This document shows, in pieces, positions 27,233-35,976 of a DNA stretch of 64,000 bases (its first letter is position 1; each line of letters opens with the position of its first letter). Under the pieces are notes generated by a model. It made no database searches. It saw nothing but the letters and a program-made list of their open reading frames with translations, and had not been told where the DNA came from. Origin of the DNA: an uncultured Trichococcus sp. (lineage in GTDB: Bacteria; Bacillota; Bacilli; Lactobacillales; Aerococcaceae). The stretch lies in contig NZ_OY764015.1 of assembly GCF_963667775.1 (NCBI RefSeq), positions 2,717,001 through 2,781,000 on the forward strand, in the 5' to 3' direction. The translations under genes were made by a program, and so were the position numbers.

Positions 27233-27982
27233 ATGAGCGAAGATATGTTATATGTTCATTATGAAACAGTCAGCAATTATGTTTTGAGCAAAGGGATAGC
27301 GGTGAAGGATTACACCAAATTAGCCCGGAAGCTTCCGGAAAACTTGTTGTTGGTGGATGGAAGAAAAAGTATCGGAACATATGATAATCATACTGGTTTT
27401 CAGGTGATAAAAGGCCAAGAAAACGTAAAAGCGTTCTTCCAAAAAGGGACGGACAATCAAGCCGCTATGGGGAAATGGATTGATTTTGTGAATGTGGACA
27501 TGCTGCATCTCCTCACCCCGATCGAAATTTCCGAGATCCTTTACATCGCCCACGCGCACACGCACTTGCATTCGCCGTTCTATTATAAACTACAAAACAA
27601 TTACATCTATCTCACTTTGCCGAATGGCTTCATAAAAATGTATTATCGCTATCTGGAGCAATTCCATGAGCTGTTCGCCGAAGCCATCACCGTCAAATTG
27701 AAGGAAAAAGTGAATGAGAAGAAGCGTTTCTATCAGAAAAGCAAAGAAATTGCGCCATTTCCGATCGAACGCGTGAAGGAATTCATTCCGATCTTCAAAG
27801 AAGGAGCCGTGATTTCCTTCAGGCAGATGAGCATCGAAGAAAATACATACTGTATCCCATTGTTCATCGCGGAAGACCGTTATGCTAGCATCGGAGGCCG
27901 TTTCAACGAAAAGGATGCGGTAGGCACCATCTGTTACGACATGGAGCGCAATGAATGGAAAATAGACATAGACTTCGAATGA
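27233..27982 (+). CDS. Unrecognised 249-aa cytoplasmic protein
   Basis: No signal peptide or membrane helix. The protein is rich in aromatic residues and has a basic, charged helical centre (VKLKEKVNEKKRFYQKSKE). Histidine cluster AHAHTHLHSPFY near residue 105 stands out and could bind metal, though no known motif fits. A strong AAAGGGGGGA site and its own promoter and terminator show it is a real gene. I cannot name a family. Confidence 0.7.
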   Translation: MSEDMLYVHYETVSNYVLSKGIAVKDYTKLARKLPENLLLVDGRKSIGTYDNHTGFQVIKGQENVKAFFQKGTDNQAAMGKWIDFVNVDMLHLLTPIEISEILYIAHAHTHLHSPFYYKLQNNYIYLTLPNGFIKMYYRYLEQFHELFAEAITVKLKEKVNEKKRFYQKSKEIAPFPIERVKEFIPIFKEGAVISFRQMSIEENTYCIPLFIAEDRYASIGGRFNEKDAVGTICYDMERNEWKIDIDFE

Positions 27983-28007
27983 GCCTAAGCCGAAACTTAG
28001 GCTTTTT
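27982..28007 (+). terminator. Terminator of the 249-aa protein gene
   Basis: AGCCTAAG/CTTAGGCT stem, 6-base loop, then TTTTT; it begins at the stop codon. Confidence 0.85.
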
Positions 28008-28081
28008 CTGTGTGCGTTGAATCGGAGTCTTTTGTATGGGTACCGGCAACAGGAATGCCAATCCACTTTTCACAAAAATCG

Positions 28082-28110
28082 TTTTAGCTAAAAAATAAAT
28101 GTGGTACAAT
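28082..28110 (+). promoter_or_regulatory. ddl promoter
   Basis: TTTTAG (28082-28087), 17-bp spacer, TACAAT (28105-28110). Confidence 0.5.
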
Positions 28111-28156
28111 GTTCCTTGAGTTAAAGCAGTTATCAAAAAATTCGGAGGATTTCTCG

Positions 28157-29242
28157 ATGAAAATTTATTTGATTTATGGCGGAAAGAGCGCTGAGCACGA
28201 TATCTCGATCCTGACGGCACATTCGATCATAAAGGCGATTTATTTCAACTATTATGAAGTTGTGCCCGTCTATATCACTAAGGCAGGCGCATGGATTCAA
28301 GGGCAATCCCTTTCCGAACCAGTGGCATTCTCAGAAAACCTTTACTTGGAGCCGGGTTCCGAGAAGCGCTTTGCCGATTCACAGGAAGGGAAATCCTACG
28401 GCAAACTTATTTCACCGGCAGATATCCAGTCTGAAGATGCTGTCATTTTCCCGGTACTGCATGGACCGAACGGCGAAGATGGTACGGTCCAGGGGCTGTT
28501 TGAAGTCCTGGATATGCCTTACGTCGGCTGCGGTGTCCTTGCCAGCGCCAGCGGGATGGACAAAATCGTCAGCAAACACCTTTTCCAACAAGCTGGGTTG
28601 CCGCAAGTGCCTTACGTGGCCGTTACCCGTAATGACTGGAAAAATGACCGCGAGAAAATCTTCATCCAATGCGAAGGCAGCCTGATTTATCCGATGTACG
28701 TAAAGCCAGCCAATATGGGCTCAAGCGTCGGCATCTCCAAAGCTACGAATCTTGAAGAGTTGACCGCTGCAATCGAGACGGCTTTCCGCTACGACCGTCG
28801 CGTGGTCGTTGAACAAGGTATCGAAGCCCGTGAAATCGAAATCGCGGTATTGGGAAATGACGATGTCCATACCTCCGTGCCTGGTGAAATCGTTAAGACC
28901 AAAGATTTCTACGACTACGAAGAGAAATACGGCAATGAAGAAGTCTTGCTGCAGATCCCGGCTGAGTTACCGGAAGAAATCACCGCCAAATTGCAGAATT
29001 ATGCAACAATCGCTTTCCGGGCGCTTGACGGCAGCGGTTTGAGCCGTTGCGATTTCTTTGTGACCAAAAACAATGAAATCTATATCAACGAAGTCAACAC
29101 TCTGCCTGGCTTCACTTCCCGCAGCATGTACCCGCTGCTTTGGGAAGAAACTGGATTGAAATACAGCGATCTGGTGGAAGAGTTGATTCAGTTGGCTTTG
29201 AAACGCCATGAAGAAAAAGTATCCTATCAATTTGTAGAATGA
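28157..29242 (+). CDS. ddl: D-alanine--D-alanine ligase
   Basis: 361 aa, ATP-grasp ligase making the D-Ala-D-Ala end of peptidoglycan. IYLIYGGKSAEHDISI at the start, PVLHGPNGEDGTVQGL, and the omega-loop region DFYDYEEKYGNEEV. The Tyr in EEKY corresponds to the residue that is Phe in D-Ala-D-Lac ligases, so D-Ala-D-Ala and vancomycin susceptibility are predicted for this enzyme. GGAGGA precedes the ATG at 28157; an in-frame extension to 28109 lacks a site. Confidence 0.96.
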   Translation: MKIYLIYGGKSAEHDISILTAHSIIKAIYFNYYEVVPVYITKAGAWIQGQSLSEPVAFSENLYLEPGSEKRFADSQEGKSYGKLISPADIQSEDAVIFPVLHGPNGEDGTVQGLFEVLDMPYVGCGVLASASGMDKIVSKHLFQQAGLPQVPYVAVTRNDWKNDREKIFIQCEGSLIYPMYVKPANMGSSVGISKATNLEELTAAIETAFRYDRRVVVEQGIEAREIEIAVLGNDDVHTSVPGEIVKTKDFYDYEEKYGNEEVLLQIPAELPEEITAKLQNYATIAFRALDGSGLSRCDFFVTKNNEIYINEVNTLPGFTSRSMYPLLWEETGLKYSDLVEELIQLALKRHEEKVSYQFVE

Positions 29243-29251
29243 TGAATGGAA

Positions 29252-29333
29252 GGCCGTGATTTTCCTGATCGCCAGCAGCATCGAAAGCATGGAATGCTTG
29301 CTGCGGCCCAAGGGGAAGGACGGTCTTTTTTTT
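29252..29333 (+). terminator. Long hairpin between ddl and murF
   Basis: Outer helix GGCCGT/ACGGTC and inner helix CAGCAGCAT/ATGCTTGCTG precede a run of eight Ts. It can terminate after ddl; alternatively it is a leader element for murF. Confidence 0.7.
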
Positions 29334-29381
29334 AAAGCAGCCGAAAGAACTGCCGAAAAAACCGGAAATGAGGAACCGAAT

Positions 29382-30758
29382 ATGAAACCATTACGCATCA
29401 TCGATGTTGTGAAAGCTGTTGGAGCAATCGATTACACATCGGCTAACCGCTTCGCTGAAATAAATTCCGTTGTCTTCGACTCCCGAAAAGCGACGCCCGA
29501 CAGTTTGTTTGTGCCTTTGCAGGGAGAAACGGATGGGCATGACTATGTCCAATCGGCAATCAAAAACGGGGCAACGGCAACTTTATGGAGCCGTGCAGCG
29601 GGAGAAGCGCCAGAAGAGATTGCCGTCATTCTGGTGGATGACACGCTGGAAGCTTTACAAAAACTGGCGGAAGCCTATCTGAATATGATCCAACCAAAAG
29701 TAGTCGCGATCACCGGCAGCAACGGGAAGACGACCACCAAAGACATGACGGCTGCCGTCCTGTCCGCGCGGTTCCGCGTCCACAAGACGGAGGGGAATTA
29801 CAATAATGAAATCGGCATGCCGATGACCATTCTGGGGATGCCGGAAGACACCCAAGTGCTGGTGCTTGAAATGGGCATGAGCAATTTCGGCGAAATCGGC
29901 TTGTTGAGCAGGTTGGCAAACCCGGATGTCGCCATCATCACCTTGATCGGGGACAGCCATCTGGAATTCCTCGGAAGCCGCCGCGGCATCGCCCAAGCCA
30001 AATTGGAAATTTTGGAGGGGTTGAAGCCGGAAGGGACGTTCATCTGTCCCGGCGACGAACCATTGATTTCCGAAGAGCTGCCCCAGGGATGCGACTTCCG
30101 TCAGCTGACTTTCGGTACGGACGAAACGGCTGCTGTCTATGCCTATGACATCGTTCCTGGCAAAAACAGAACGACTTTCCATGTGAATCTGGATCCGAGC
30201 GTCAATCTGGAGATCCCGGTATTGGGCGTGTACAATGTCCGGAATGCTTTGGCTGCTTTAGCCGCCGCCCAGGTACTGGGCATGACGATCGCTGAGGCGA
30301 AGGAAGCGTTGGCGACCTTCCAACTGACCGCCAACCGCACACAGTGGCTTGATGGCGTAAACGGCTCGCAACTGCTGAATGATGCCTACAATGCGAGTCC
30401 GACTTCGATGACGGCGGTGCTGCGCTCGTTCGCGAATCTTCCGCGCGAGGGCAAGAAGATTATCGTGCTCGGTGATATCCGTGAATTGGGTGAACATTCC
30501 GCGGAAATGCACGCAGCCTTGGCAACGGAAATTTCCCCTGAGGAGTTCGATCAGGTCTATCTTTACGGTACGGAAATGCGTGCTCTTTATGAAAACTTAA
30601 GGACTGCCTTTCCGGAAGGGACACTTTATCATTATGTTGGGGAAAAGGCACCATTGATCGACAAGCTGAAGTCCGAACTGCAATACGCCGACCAAGTGCT
30701 GATCAAATCCAGTTTCGGCACTGATTTATTGGCGGTTGTGGCAGCTTTACGTGTATAA
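29382..30758 (+). CDS. murF: UDP-MurNAc-tripeptide--D-Ala-D-Ala ligase MurF
   Basis: Adds D-Ala-D-Ala to the UDP-muramyl tripeptide, the step after Ddl. 458 aa. N-terminal UDP-binding domain, central ATPase with GSNGKTTTKDM (P-loop, near residues 111-121), TEGNYNNEIGMP, and the C-terminal domain with DAYNASPTSM. ATG at 29382 has GAGGAA 6 bases upstream; an in-frame extension to 29256 runs through the hairpin. ddl-murF-cshA order is common in Lactobacillales. Confidence 0.96.
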   Translation: MKPLRIIDVVKAVGAIDYTSANRFAEINSVVFDSRKATPDSLFVPLQGETDGHDYVQSAIKNGATATLWSRAAGEAPEEIAVILVDDTLEALQKLAEAYLNMIQPKVVAITGSNGKTTTKDMTAAVLSARFRVHKTEGNYNNEIGMPMTILGMPEDTQVLVLEMGMSNFGEIGLLSRLANPDVAIITLIGDSHLEFLGSRRGIAQAKLEILEGLKPEGTFICPGDEPLISEELPQGCDFRQLTFGTDETAAVYAYDIVPGKNRTTFHVNLDPSVNLEIPVLGVYNVRNALAALAAAQVLGMTIAEAKEALATFQLTANRTQWLDGVNGSQLLNDAYNASPTSMTAVLRSFANLPREGKKIIVLGDIRELGEHSAEMHAALATEISPEEFDQVYLYGTEMRALYENLRTAFPEGTLYHYVGEKAPLIDKLKSELQYADQVLIKSSFGTDLLAVVAALRV

Positions 30759-30943
30759 TAGAAAGCGTAAGGGATTTGGATGGTTCGAGTCGCCGCAAAT
30801 GCAATGGAATCCCCCTTTTCAGCCAATTCGGGTCACACGCGTCAATTGTCGGTAAATTGCAGTTTTATTTGTCATTTTCATTGAAAATATACTTACAACA
30901 GGTTTTTTTTGTAAGGAATTTCATTATTTTAAGAGAAAATGAT

Positions 30944-30972
30944 TTGTAAAAATCTGCGGAACATGTTATTAT
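30944..30972 (+). promoter_or_regulatory. cshA promoter
   Basis: TTGTAA (30944-30949), 17-bp spacer and extended -10 TGT-TATTAT (30964-30972). Confidence 0.75.
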
Positions 30973-30979
30973 TGCTGTT

Positions 30980-31164
30980 GGTAAGAATAGAGAAATAAGA
31001 GGGTTTTTTCTGCGAAGTGCAGAATGTTTGATTTATCAAGCTTTCTATTCAAGGGATTAAGTAAAAAAGGTTTATCTTTTATTTATAAGATTATGAACCG
31101 TATGAGATATACGGGTAAAAGAAAAGACTCTCTAAATTTTAGTTTCTCAAAATTAGGAGGAAAC
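30980..31164 (+). promoter_or_regulatory. Long 5' leader of cshA
   Basis: From the predicted start to the ATG is about 185 nt, AT-rich, with a short hairpin TCTGC-GAAGT-GCAGA and no obvious ORF with a ribosome site. Long leaders of cold-induced helicase mRNAs can regulate their own translation, but I see no known motif. The preceding 30759-30943 holds no clear feature beyond a weak inverted repeat. Confidence 0.4.
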
Positions 31165-32733
31165 ATGAAATTTTCAGAATTAGGGTTAAACGCGGAGTTA
31201 TTGAAATCGATTGAGCAAATGGGATTTGAGGAAGCAACACCGATCCAAGAACAAACAATTCCTTTGGCATTGCAAGGGTTGGACGTTATTGGGCAAGCAC
31301 AAACCGGTACTGGTAAAACAGCTGCTTTCGGATTGCCTATGCTGCAAAAAATCGACAACAACAACAAAGTTATTCAAGGTATCGTTATTGCACCTACACG
31401 TGAGTTGGCTATCCAAACGCAAGAAGAATTGTACCGTTTGAGCCGCGACAAAAAAGTGTCCGTGCAGGTTGTCTACGGTGGAGCTGACATCAACCGTCAA
31501 ATCCGTGCTTTGAAAAACAGACCGCAAATTATTGTCGGAACGCCTGGTCGTCTTTTGGACCACATCAAACGCAAAACAATCCGTCTGGATCACATCGAAA
31601 CATTAGTTCTGGATGAAGCAGATGAAATGCTGAACATGGGCTTCTTGGAAGACATCGAAGCAATCTTGAGCGAAACACCGGCTGAACGTCAAACATTGTT
31701 GTTCTCAGCTACAATGCCTGACTCAATCAAAAAAATCGGTGTCAAATTCATGCACGCTCCAGAGCATGTCAAAATCAAAGCATCACACACTGCAGCTAAC
31801 TTAATCGATCAGTATTTCGTTAAATGTAAGGACTTTGAAAAATTCGATACAATGACTCGTTTGTTCGATGTGCAAAATCCTGAATTGGCTATCGTATTCG
31901 GCCGTACAAAACGTCGTGTAGACGAATTGTCAAAAGGTTTGGAATTGCGTGGTTACCGTGCAGAAGGAATCCACGGCGACTTGACGCAACAAAAACGTAT
32001 GAGCGTATTGAACGCATTCAAGACAGGCGATTTGGACATCTTGGTAGCGACTGACGTTGCTGCTCGTGGATTGGATATTTCAGGTGTTACACACGTATAC
32101 AACTACGATATCCCTCAAGATCCAGAGAGCTATGTTCACCGTATCGGCCGTACAGGTCGTGCCGGTAAAGAAGGTATGTCAGTGACTTTCGTTACACCAA
32201 ACGAAATGGATTACTTGCGTACAATCGAAAACCTGACCAAAAAACCAATCACTCCATTACAACCACCGAGTGATGAAGAAGCTTTCCGCGGCCAAGTGAA
32301 AACAGCCATGGATGAAGTGGAAACATTGGTTAAAGAAACAGAAACAGACAAATACAAACGTGCAGCTGTTCGCTTGCTTGAAGAGCACACTGCTGAAGAT
32401 TTGGTGGCAGCATTCTTGAAGAGCCTTTCTAAAGATGCTACTGATGTTCCTGTTAAAATCACACCAGAACGTCCATTGCCTTCAAGAAAAGGTAAAGGCG
32501 GCGGTGGTTACAAAGGTAAAGGTGGCGGCGGCTACAAAGGTAACCGTAGTTCATCAGACAGACGTGGCGGCGGAGAACGCGGCGGTGAGCGCAGTTTCAA
32601 CAAAAATCGCTCAAGCGACAGTAAACCACGCTCCGGCGGCAAACGCTATGATGACAAACGTGGTGGCGGCAGCAGTGCCAGCGCACCTAAGAAAAGCAGC
32701 CATAGCTTCACTATCCGTAACAACAACGACTAA
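31165..32733 (+). CDS. cshA: DEAD-box RNA helicase CshA
   Basis: 522 aa. Q-motif [26 protein letters not shown] (motif I), [11 protein letters not shown] (motif II), SAT (motif III) and HRIGRTGR (motif VI). The C-terminal tail is Gly/Arg/Lys-rich with two KGKGGGGY repeats and RGG-like clusters for RNA contact. CshA works in ribosome assembly, RNA decay and cold tolerance. AT-biased codons suggest high expression. ATG at 31165 follows AGGAGG; the upstream in-frame stretch belongs to the leader. Confidence 0.95.
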   Translation: MKFSELGLNAELLKSIEQMGFEEATPIQEQTIPLALQGLDVIGQAQTGTGKTAAFGLPMLQKIDNNNKVIQGIVIAPTRELAIQTQEELYRLSRDKKVSVQVVYGGADINRQIRALKNRPQIIVGTPGRLLDHIKRKTIRLDHIETLVLDEADEMLNMGFLEDIEAILSETPAERQTLLFSATMPDSIKKIGVKFMHAPEHVKIKASHTAANLIDQYFVKCKDFEKFDTMTRLFDVQNPELAIVFGRTKRRVDELSKGLELRGYRAEGIHGDLTQQKRMSVLNAFKTGDLDILVATDVAARGLDISGVTHVYNYDIPQDPESYVHRIGRTGRAGKEGMSVTFVTPNEMDYLRTIENLTKKPITPLQPPSDEEAFRGQVKTAMDEVETLVKETETDKYKRAAVRLLEEHTAEDLVAAFLKSLSKDATDVPVKITPERPLPSRKGKGGGGYKGKGGGGYKGNRSSSDRRGGGERGGERSFNKNRSSDSKPRSGGKRYDDKRGGGSSASAPKKSSHSFTIRNNND

Positions 32734-32742
32734 TCAGTGATA

Positions 32743-32787
32743 AAACCTCTTCTCCAATTGGCCTGTGCCAGGGGAAGAGGTTTTTCT
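32743..32787 (+). terminator. cshA terminator
   Basis: AAACCTCTTCTCC pairs with GGGGAAGAGGTTT; TTTTT follows. Confidence 0.88.
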
Positions 32788-32854
32788 TATGCTGGAAATT
32801 TTTTGTTTTTTTGGTAAAATGAGAACAATGTATGCGGAGGAGGCGGTGATCGGA

Positions 32855-33205
32855 ATGATTTATGGGATAGGATTGGACGTAACCGAGCTGGACCGCATCA
32901 CAAGTGCCTATGAGCGGCGGCCAGGTTTTGCGGAAAGGGTTTTGACCGAAGCGGAACTGAAATTGTTCCTGGTTTTGAGTGGGTCACGCCAAATGGAATT
33001 TCTGGCAGGACGCTATGCCGCAAAAGAAGCTTTCTCGAAGGCTTACGGAACAGGCATCGGCAAACTGTCTTTCCAAGATATCGAAATTTTGCCGGGAGAG
33101 AACCGGAAGCCTGAAATAACCAGATCCCCGTTCGAAGGGAATGGGTTCGTATCCATCACGCATTCGGGGAACATCATCGCCGCGCAAGTGGTACTAGAAA
33201 AGTAA
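32855..33205 (+). CDS. acpS: Holo-[acyl-carrier-protein] synthase
   Basis: 116-aa trimeric enzyme that transfers 4'-phosphopantetheine from CoA to acyl carrier protein. GIGLDVTELDRI holds the Mg-binding Asp; FLAGRYAAKEAFSKAYGTGIG is the family signature; it ends SITHSGNIIAAQVVLEK. The ATG at 32855 gives the normal MIYGIGLD start. A GTG three codons earlier lies closer to the GGAGGAGG site and may be the real start. acpS-alr adjacency is standard in Firmicutes. Confidence 0.93.
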   Translation: MIYGIGLDVTELDRITSAYERRPGFAERVLTEAELKLFLVLSGSRQMEFLAGRYAAKEAFSKAYGTGIGKLSFQDIEILPGENRKPEITRSPFEGNGFVSITHSGNIIAAQVVLEK

Positions 33206-33218
33206 AGGGGTCTTTTAC

Positions 33219-34340
33219 ATGGTAGTAGGAAAGCACCGTCCGACGATAGCAACTGTCGATTTGGAAGCTATTTCGTGGAACATCCAACAAATCAGAAAGG
33301 GTCTATCGCCAGGAAAGAAATTTTTCGCGGTCGTCAAAGCCGATGCCTATGGATTGGGAGCCGTACCGGTAGCGAAAGCGGCGAAGGAAGCTGGCGTGGA
33401 CGGTTTCTGTGTCGCGCTGTTGGATGAGGCCATGGAGCTACGGGAGAATGGGCTGTCCGATGACTTTATCATGGTTGTGGGTCCGACGGAGGCAGAAGAT
33501 GCTGCACTCATAGCGGATAACGGGATCAGCGTGGCCGTCACGGCAACGGAATGGTTGGAAGCGGCCTTGCCGTATCTGCAGGAACGCCAAACGGATCTGC
33601 CGGTCCGCGTTCATATGGCGATCGATACTGGGATGGGCCGCATCGGCCTGCGCACGGTCGAGGAGGTCAAGGCCTTCGAGGCGCGCCTTGCCGAACTGGA
33701 GGGCTTTGTTTTTGAAGGCATCTTTACGCACTTCGCAACGGCCGATGGTGAAGATCCGACATTGGTGGAGCAGCAGCTGAATTTGTTTGAGGACATCTTG
33801 GAGGCATTGGCCCAACGACCGCCGATTGTGCATCTGGCGAATTCCGCGATTTCGCTTTGGCATGAAGCGTTCCGGACGGATGCGGTCCGTGTCGGAATCG
33901 CGATGTATGGCTACAACCCTTCCGACACCGTGTTGGAGTTGCCTTATGAACTGAAGCCATCCGTGCAGTTGGATACGCAGATCAGCTATGTCAAACAGAT
34001 GCATGAAGGCGACACGATCGCATACGGCGCCCGCTACCGCGCTTTTGAGGGGGAATGGATCGCTACACTTCCGATCGGCTATGCCGACGGATGGAGACGG
34101 GATCTTCGCCATCAGACGGTCATCGTCGATGGCCAGCGCTGCCCGATCCGGGGAGTCATCTGCATGGATCAATGCATGATCAGCCTTCCAAAAGAATATC
34201 CGGTCGGGACCAAAGTGACGCTCCTGGGGGAAAACGGCGGACTCGTCAATAACCCATCCGAAATGGCCGTAACAATCGATACGATCGGATATGAAATTTT
34301 GACGGGAATCAATGCCCGCGTCCCGCGCGTCTACAAATAG
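33219..34340 (+). CDS. alr: Alanine racemase
   Basis: 373-aa PLP enzyme supplying D-Ala to Ddl. The PLP lysine is in FFAVVKADAYGLG; the second catalytic base, Tyr, is in AYGARYRA; DTGMGRIGLR lies between. Eleven to thirteen bases after acpS, so cotranscribed. With ddl and murF nearby it completes the D-Ala branch of wall synthesis. Confidence 0.96.
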   Translation: MVVGKHRPTIATVDLEAISWNIQQIRKGLSPGKKFFAVVKADAYGLGAVPVAKAAKEAGVDGFCVALLDEAMELRENGLSDDFIMVVGPTEAEDAALIADNGISVAVTATEWLEAALPYLQERQTDLPVRVHMAIDTGMGRIGLRTVEEVKAFEARLAELEGFVFEGIFTHFATADGEDPTLVEQQLNLFEDILEALAQRPPIVHLANSAISLWHEAFRTDAVRVGIAMYGYNPSDTVLELPYELKPSVQLDTQISYVKQMHEGDTIAYGARYRAFEGEWIATLPIGYADGWRRDLRHQTVIVDGQRCPIRGVICMDQCMISLPKEYPVGTKVTLLGENGGLVNNPSEMAVTIDTIGYEILTGINARVPRVYK

Positions 34341-34360
34341 AAGAACCGAAAAAATAAGGG

Positions 34361-34398
34361 AAGCTGTCCAGTGCCTGCTGAAGGCGGACAGCTTTTTT
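34361..34398 (+). terminator. acpS-alr terminator
   Basis: AAGCTGTCC/GGACAGCTT stem, then TTTTT. Confidence 0.88.
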
Positions 34399-34483
34399 GT
34401 GATGAAAATCAGATGAAAATGTGCCGCCAGTCGTTTTCAAAAGCGAACATGTGTGGTAAACTGTCTTGGCTCACAGATGAGTG

Positions 34484-34522
34484 CGTGGTTCGTCTACCAT
34501 CCCACGAAAAAAAACTAGGAGG
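34484..34522 (+). promoter_or_regulatory. preQ1-I riboswitch
   Basis: P1 stem CGTGG (34484-34488) pairs with CCACG (34502-34506). The loop starts TTC and ends CATC, and an A-rich tail AAAAAAAACTAGG follows: the compact preQ1 class I pseudoknot pattern. The tail runs straight into the AGGAGG ribosome site (34517-34522), so ligand binding should hide the site and shut off translation. Confidence 0.88.
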
Positions 34523-34530
34523 TTTTTAGA

Positions 34531-35019
34531 TTGAGTACAAGAAAAATGGTGATCAATACAATTATCGCAGCACTTTATGTTGCGTTGACAGGGATTTTTG
34601 CTTTTATGTCGTTCGGTGCCATCCAATTCCGTGTTTCAGAAATGCTGAATCATTTGGTGGGTTACCACAAAGATTACAAATACGGTGTGTTGGCGGGAGT
34701 TTTTATCGCCAATCTGATTTTTTCAACGTTAGGTGCCTGGGACTTGGTTTTCGGATTTGGCCAGACATTGATCTCTTTCCTTATTCTGGAAAAATTGTTC
34801 AAACCCAACGATTCCGAAATGAAACGCATGATGTTGACCGCGCTCGTCTTCACCTTGACGATGGTTTTTGTCGCGATTGAGCTATACATCGTTCTTGATT
34901 TGCCTTTCTGGTTCAGCTTTGCGACAGCGGCATTCGGTGAGGCGGTCGTGCTGGTTGTGTCAGCGCCGCTCATGAAATACCTGAACAAGATCATCGGTTT
35001 TGCCGATAAAATGGCTTGA
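34531..35019 (+). CDS. queT: Queuosine-precursor transporter QueT
   Basis: 162-aa S component of an ECF transporter, COG4708/QueT family, with five or six membrane helices (NTIIAALYVALTGIFAFMSFGAIQFRVSEML at the start is characteristic). It imports preQ1 or preQ0 for tRNA queuosine; the preQ1 riboswitch upstream supports this. TTG start at 34531, 8 bases after AGGAGG. ECF ATPases are not in the window and are normally shared. Confidence 0.93.
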   Translation: MSTRKMVINTIIAALYVALTGIFAFMSFGAIQFRVSEMLNHLVGYHKDYKYGVLAGVFIANLIFSTLGAWDLVFGFGQTLISFLILEKLFKPNDSEMKRMMLTALVFTLTMVFVAIELYIVLDLPFWFSFATAAFGEAVVLVVSAPLMKYLNKIIGFADKMA

Positions 35020-35054
35020 TCCGTTAAAAATTGATATGAGAAAAACTGGAGAGC

Positions 35055-35096
35055 GGGGGCTTTTGCTGGATGGACAGCAGAGCCTCCTGTTTTTTT
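35055..35096 (+). terminator. queT terminator
   Basis: GGGGGCTTTTGCTG pairs with CAGCAGAGCCTCC, followed by seven Ts. Confidence 0.85.
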
Positions 35097-35162
35097 GCTA
35101 GGATATGTCTCATCGTTCTCTTATAATAGAGAGGTAATCCAAAAAGAGGGAGGAAATAATAT

Positions 35163-35810
35163 ATGGAAATGTACGCAATTACAGTCGGTCCGATCCAAGA
35201 AAACTGTTATTTTTTGATTGGAGACCATGAAAATGACACGATCATCTTTGACCCAGGTGAGCAAGCGGAGGACATCATCGCAGCTATCGAAGAGAATGAG
35301 TTGCATCCGATAGCGATCGTGTTGACCCATGCGCACTACGATCATATCGGAGCCCTCGAAACGATCCGGGAAAAATACGATGTTCCCGTTTACCAAAATC
35401 CAATCGAACGCGAGTGGCTGTTGGATCCGCAACTGAATGGATCCGCAAGCAATCCGAACGTTCCCGATGTCCGACTTGCGAAGGAAGCGGATGTCTTCTT
35501 TGAGGAGATGGGGCCCTACCAAATCGGCGAGTTCCGTTTTGAGATGCAACATATTCCTGGCCATTCGCCAGGAAGCACCGTCTTCATTTTCCGCGAGAAC
35601 GGGTTCGCGATCGTTGGGGATGTCATCTTTAAAGGTAGCGTCGGCCGCAGCGATTTGCCGGGCGGCAGCCATGAAACCTTGATCGCAGGCATCCAGAAAT
35701 ACATCGTACCTCTTCCGGGAGAAATGGTTCTGTTCCCTGGACACGGCGATCCTACGACAGTAAGGGAAGAAATCTATTCCAACCCCTATCTGAATGGCGC
35801 TACCCGCTGA
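35163..35810 (+). CDS. Metallo-beta-lactamase-fold hydrolase (YqgX/glyoxalase II-like)
   Basis: 215 aa. Zinc motif THAHYDHIG (His56, His58, Asp60, His61), further ligands in IPGHSPGS, GDVIFKGSVGRSDL and FPGHGDPT. This is the short glyoxalase-II-like group common in Firmicutes; the substrate is probably a thioester but is unproven. GGGAGGAAA precedes the ATG; the in-frame ATG at 35169 is also possible. Confidence 0.88.
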   Translation: MEMYAITVGPIQENCYFLIGDHENDTIIFDPGEQAEDIIAAIEENELHPIAIVLTHAHYDHIGALETIREKYDVPVYQNPIEREWLLDPQLNGSASNPNVPDVRLAKEADVFFEEMGPYQIGEFRFEMQHIPGHSPGSTVFIFRENGFAIVGDVIFKGSVGRSDLPGGSHETLIAGIQKYIVPLPGEMVLFPGHGDPTTVREEIYSNPYLNGATR

Positions 35811-35823
35811 TCCGGGTATGCGC

Positions 35824-35863
35824 AAAAAAGTCGGACAAGCACAAGGCTTCGTCCGACTTTTTG
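35824..35863. terminator. Bidirectional terminator
   Basis: AAAAAGTCGGAC/GTCCGACTTTTT stem; it serves the hydrolase gene and the convergent cbpA. Confidence 0.88.
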
Positions 35864-35878
35864 TATTAGTTTTTAGAT

Positions 35879-35956
35879 CGAGCGGGCGTCTGGAGCCTGA
35901 GTGGAATTCCCGATGAAGGCTTGCTCGCCGGGAAAACGCCACTCCGGACGCTCAAT
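35879..35956 (-). repeat. GC-rich palindromic intergenic element, copy 2
   Basis: On the minus strand it reads GAGCGTC..GGAGTGG..CCCGG and back through CGGG..CCACTC..GACGC..CGCTC, an imperfect 78-bp palindrome. The centre CCGGCGAGCAAGCCTTCATC is close to the corresponding part of the element at 24377-24520. Confidence 0.5.
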
Positions 35957-35976
35957 GTAATGTGATGGGTTGGATT

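Noticed and set aside
29252..29382. Extended N-terminus of MurF from 29256
   Set aside because: The stretch is a terminator-like hairpin; the ATG at 29382 has a ribosome site and gives the normal N-terminus.
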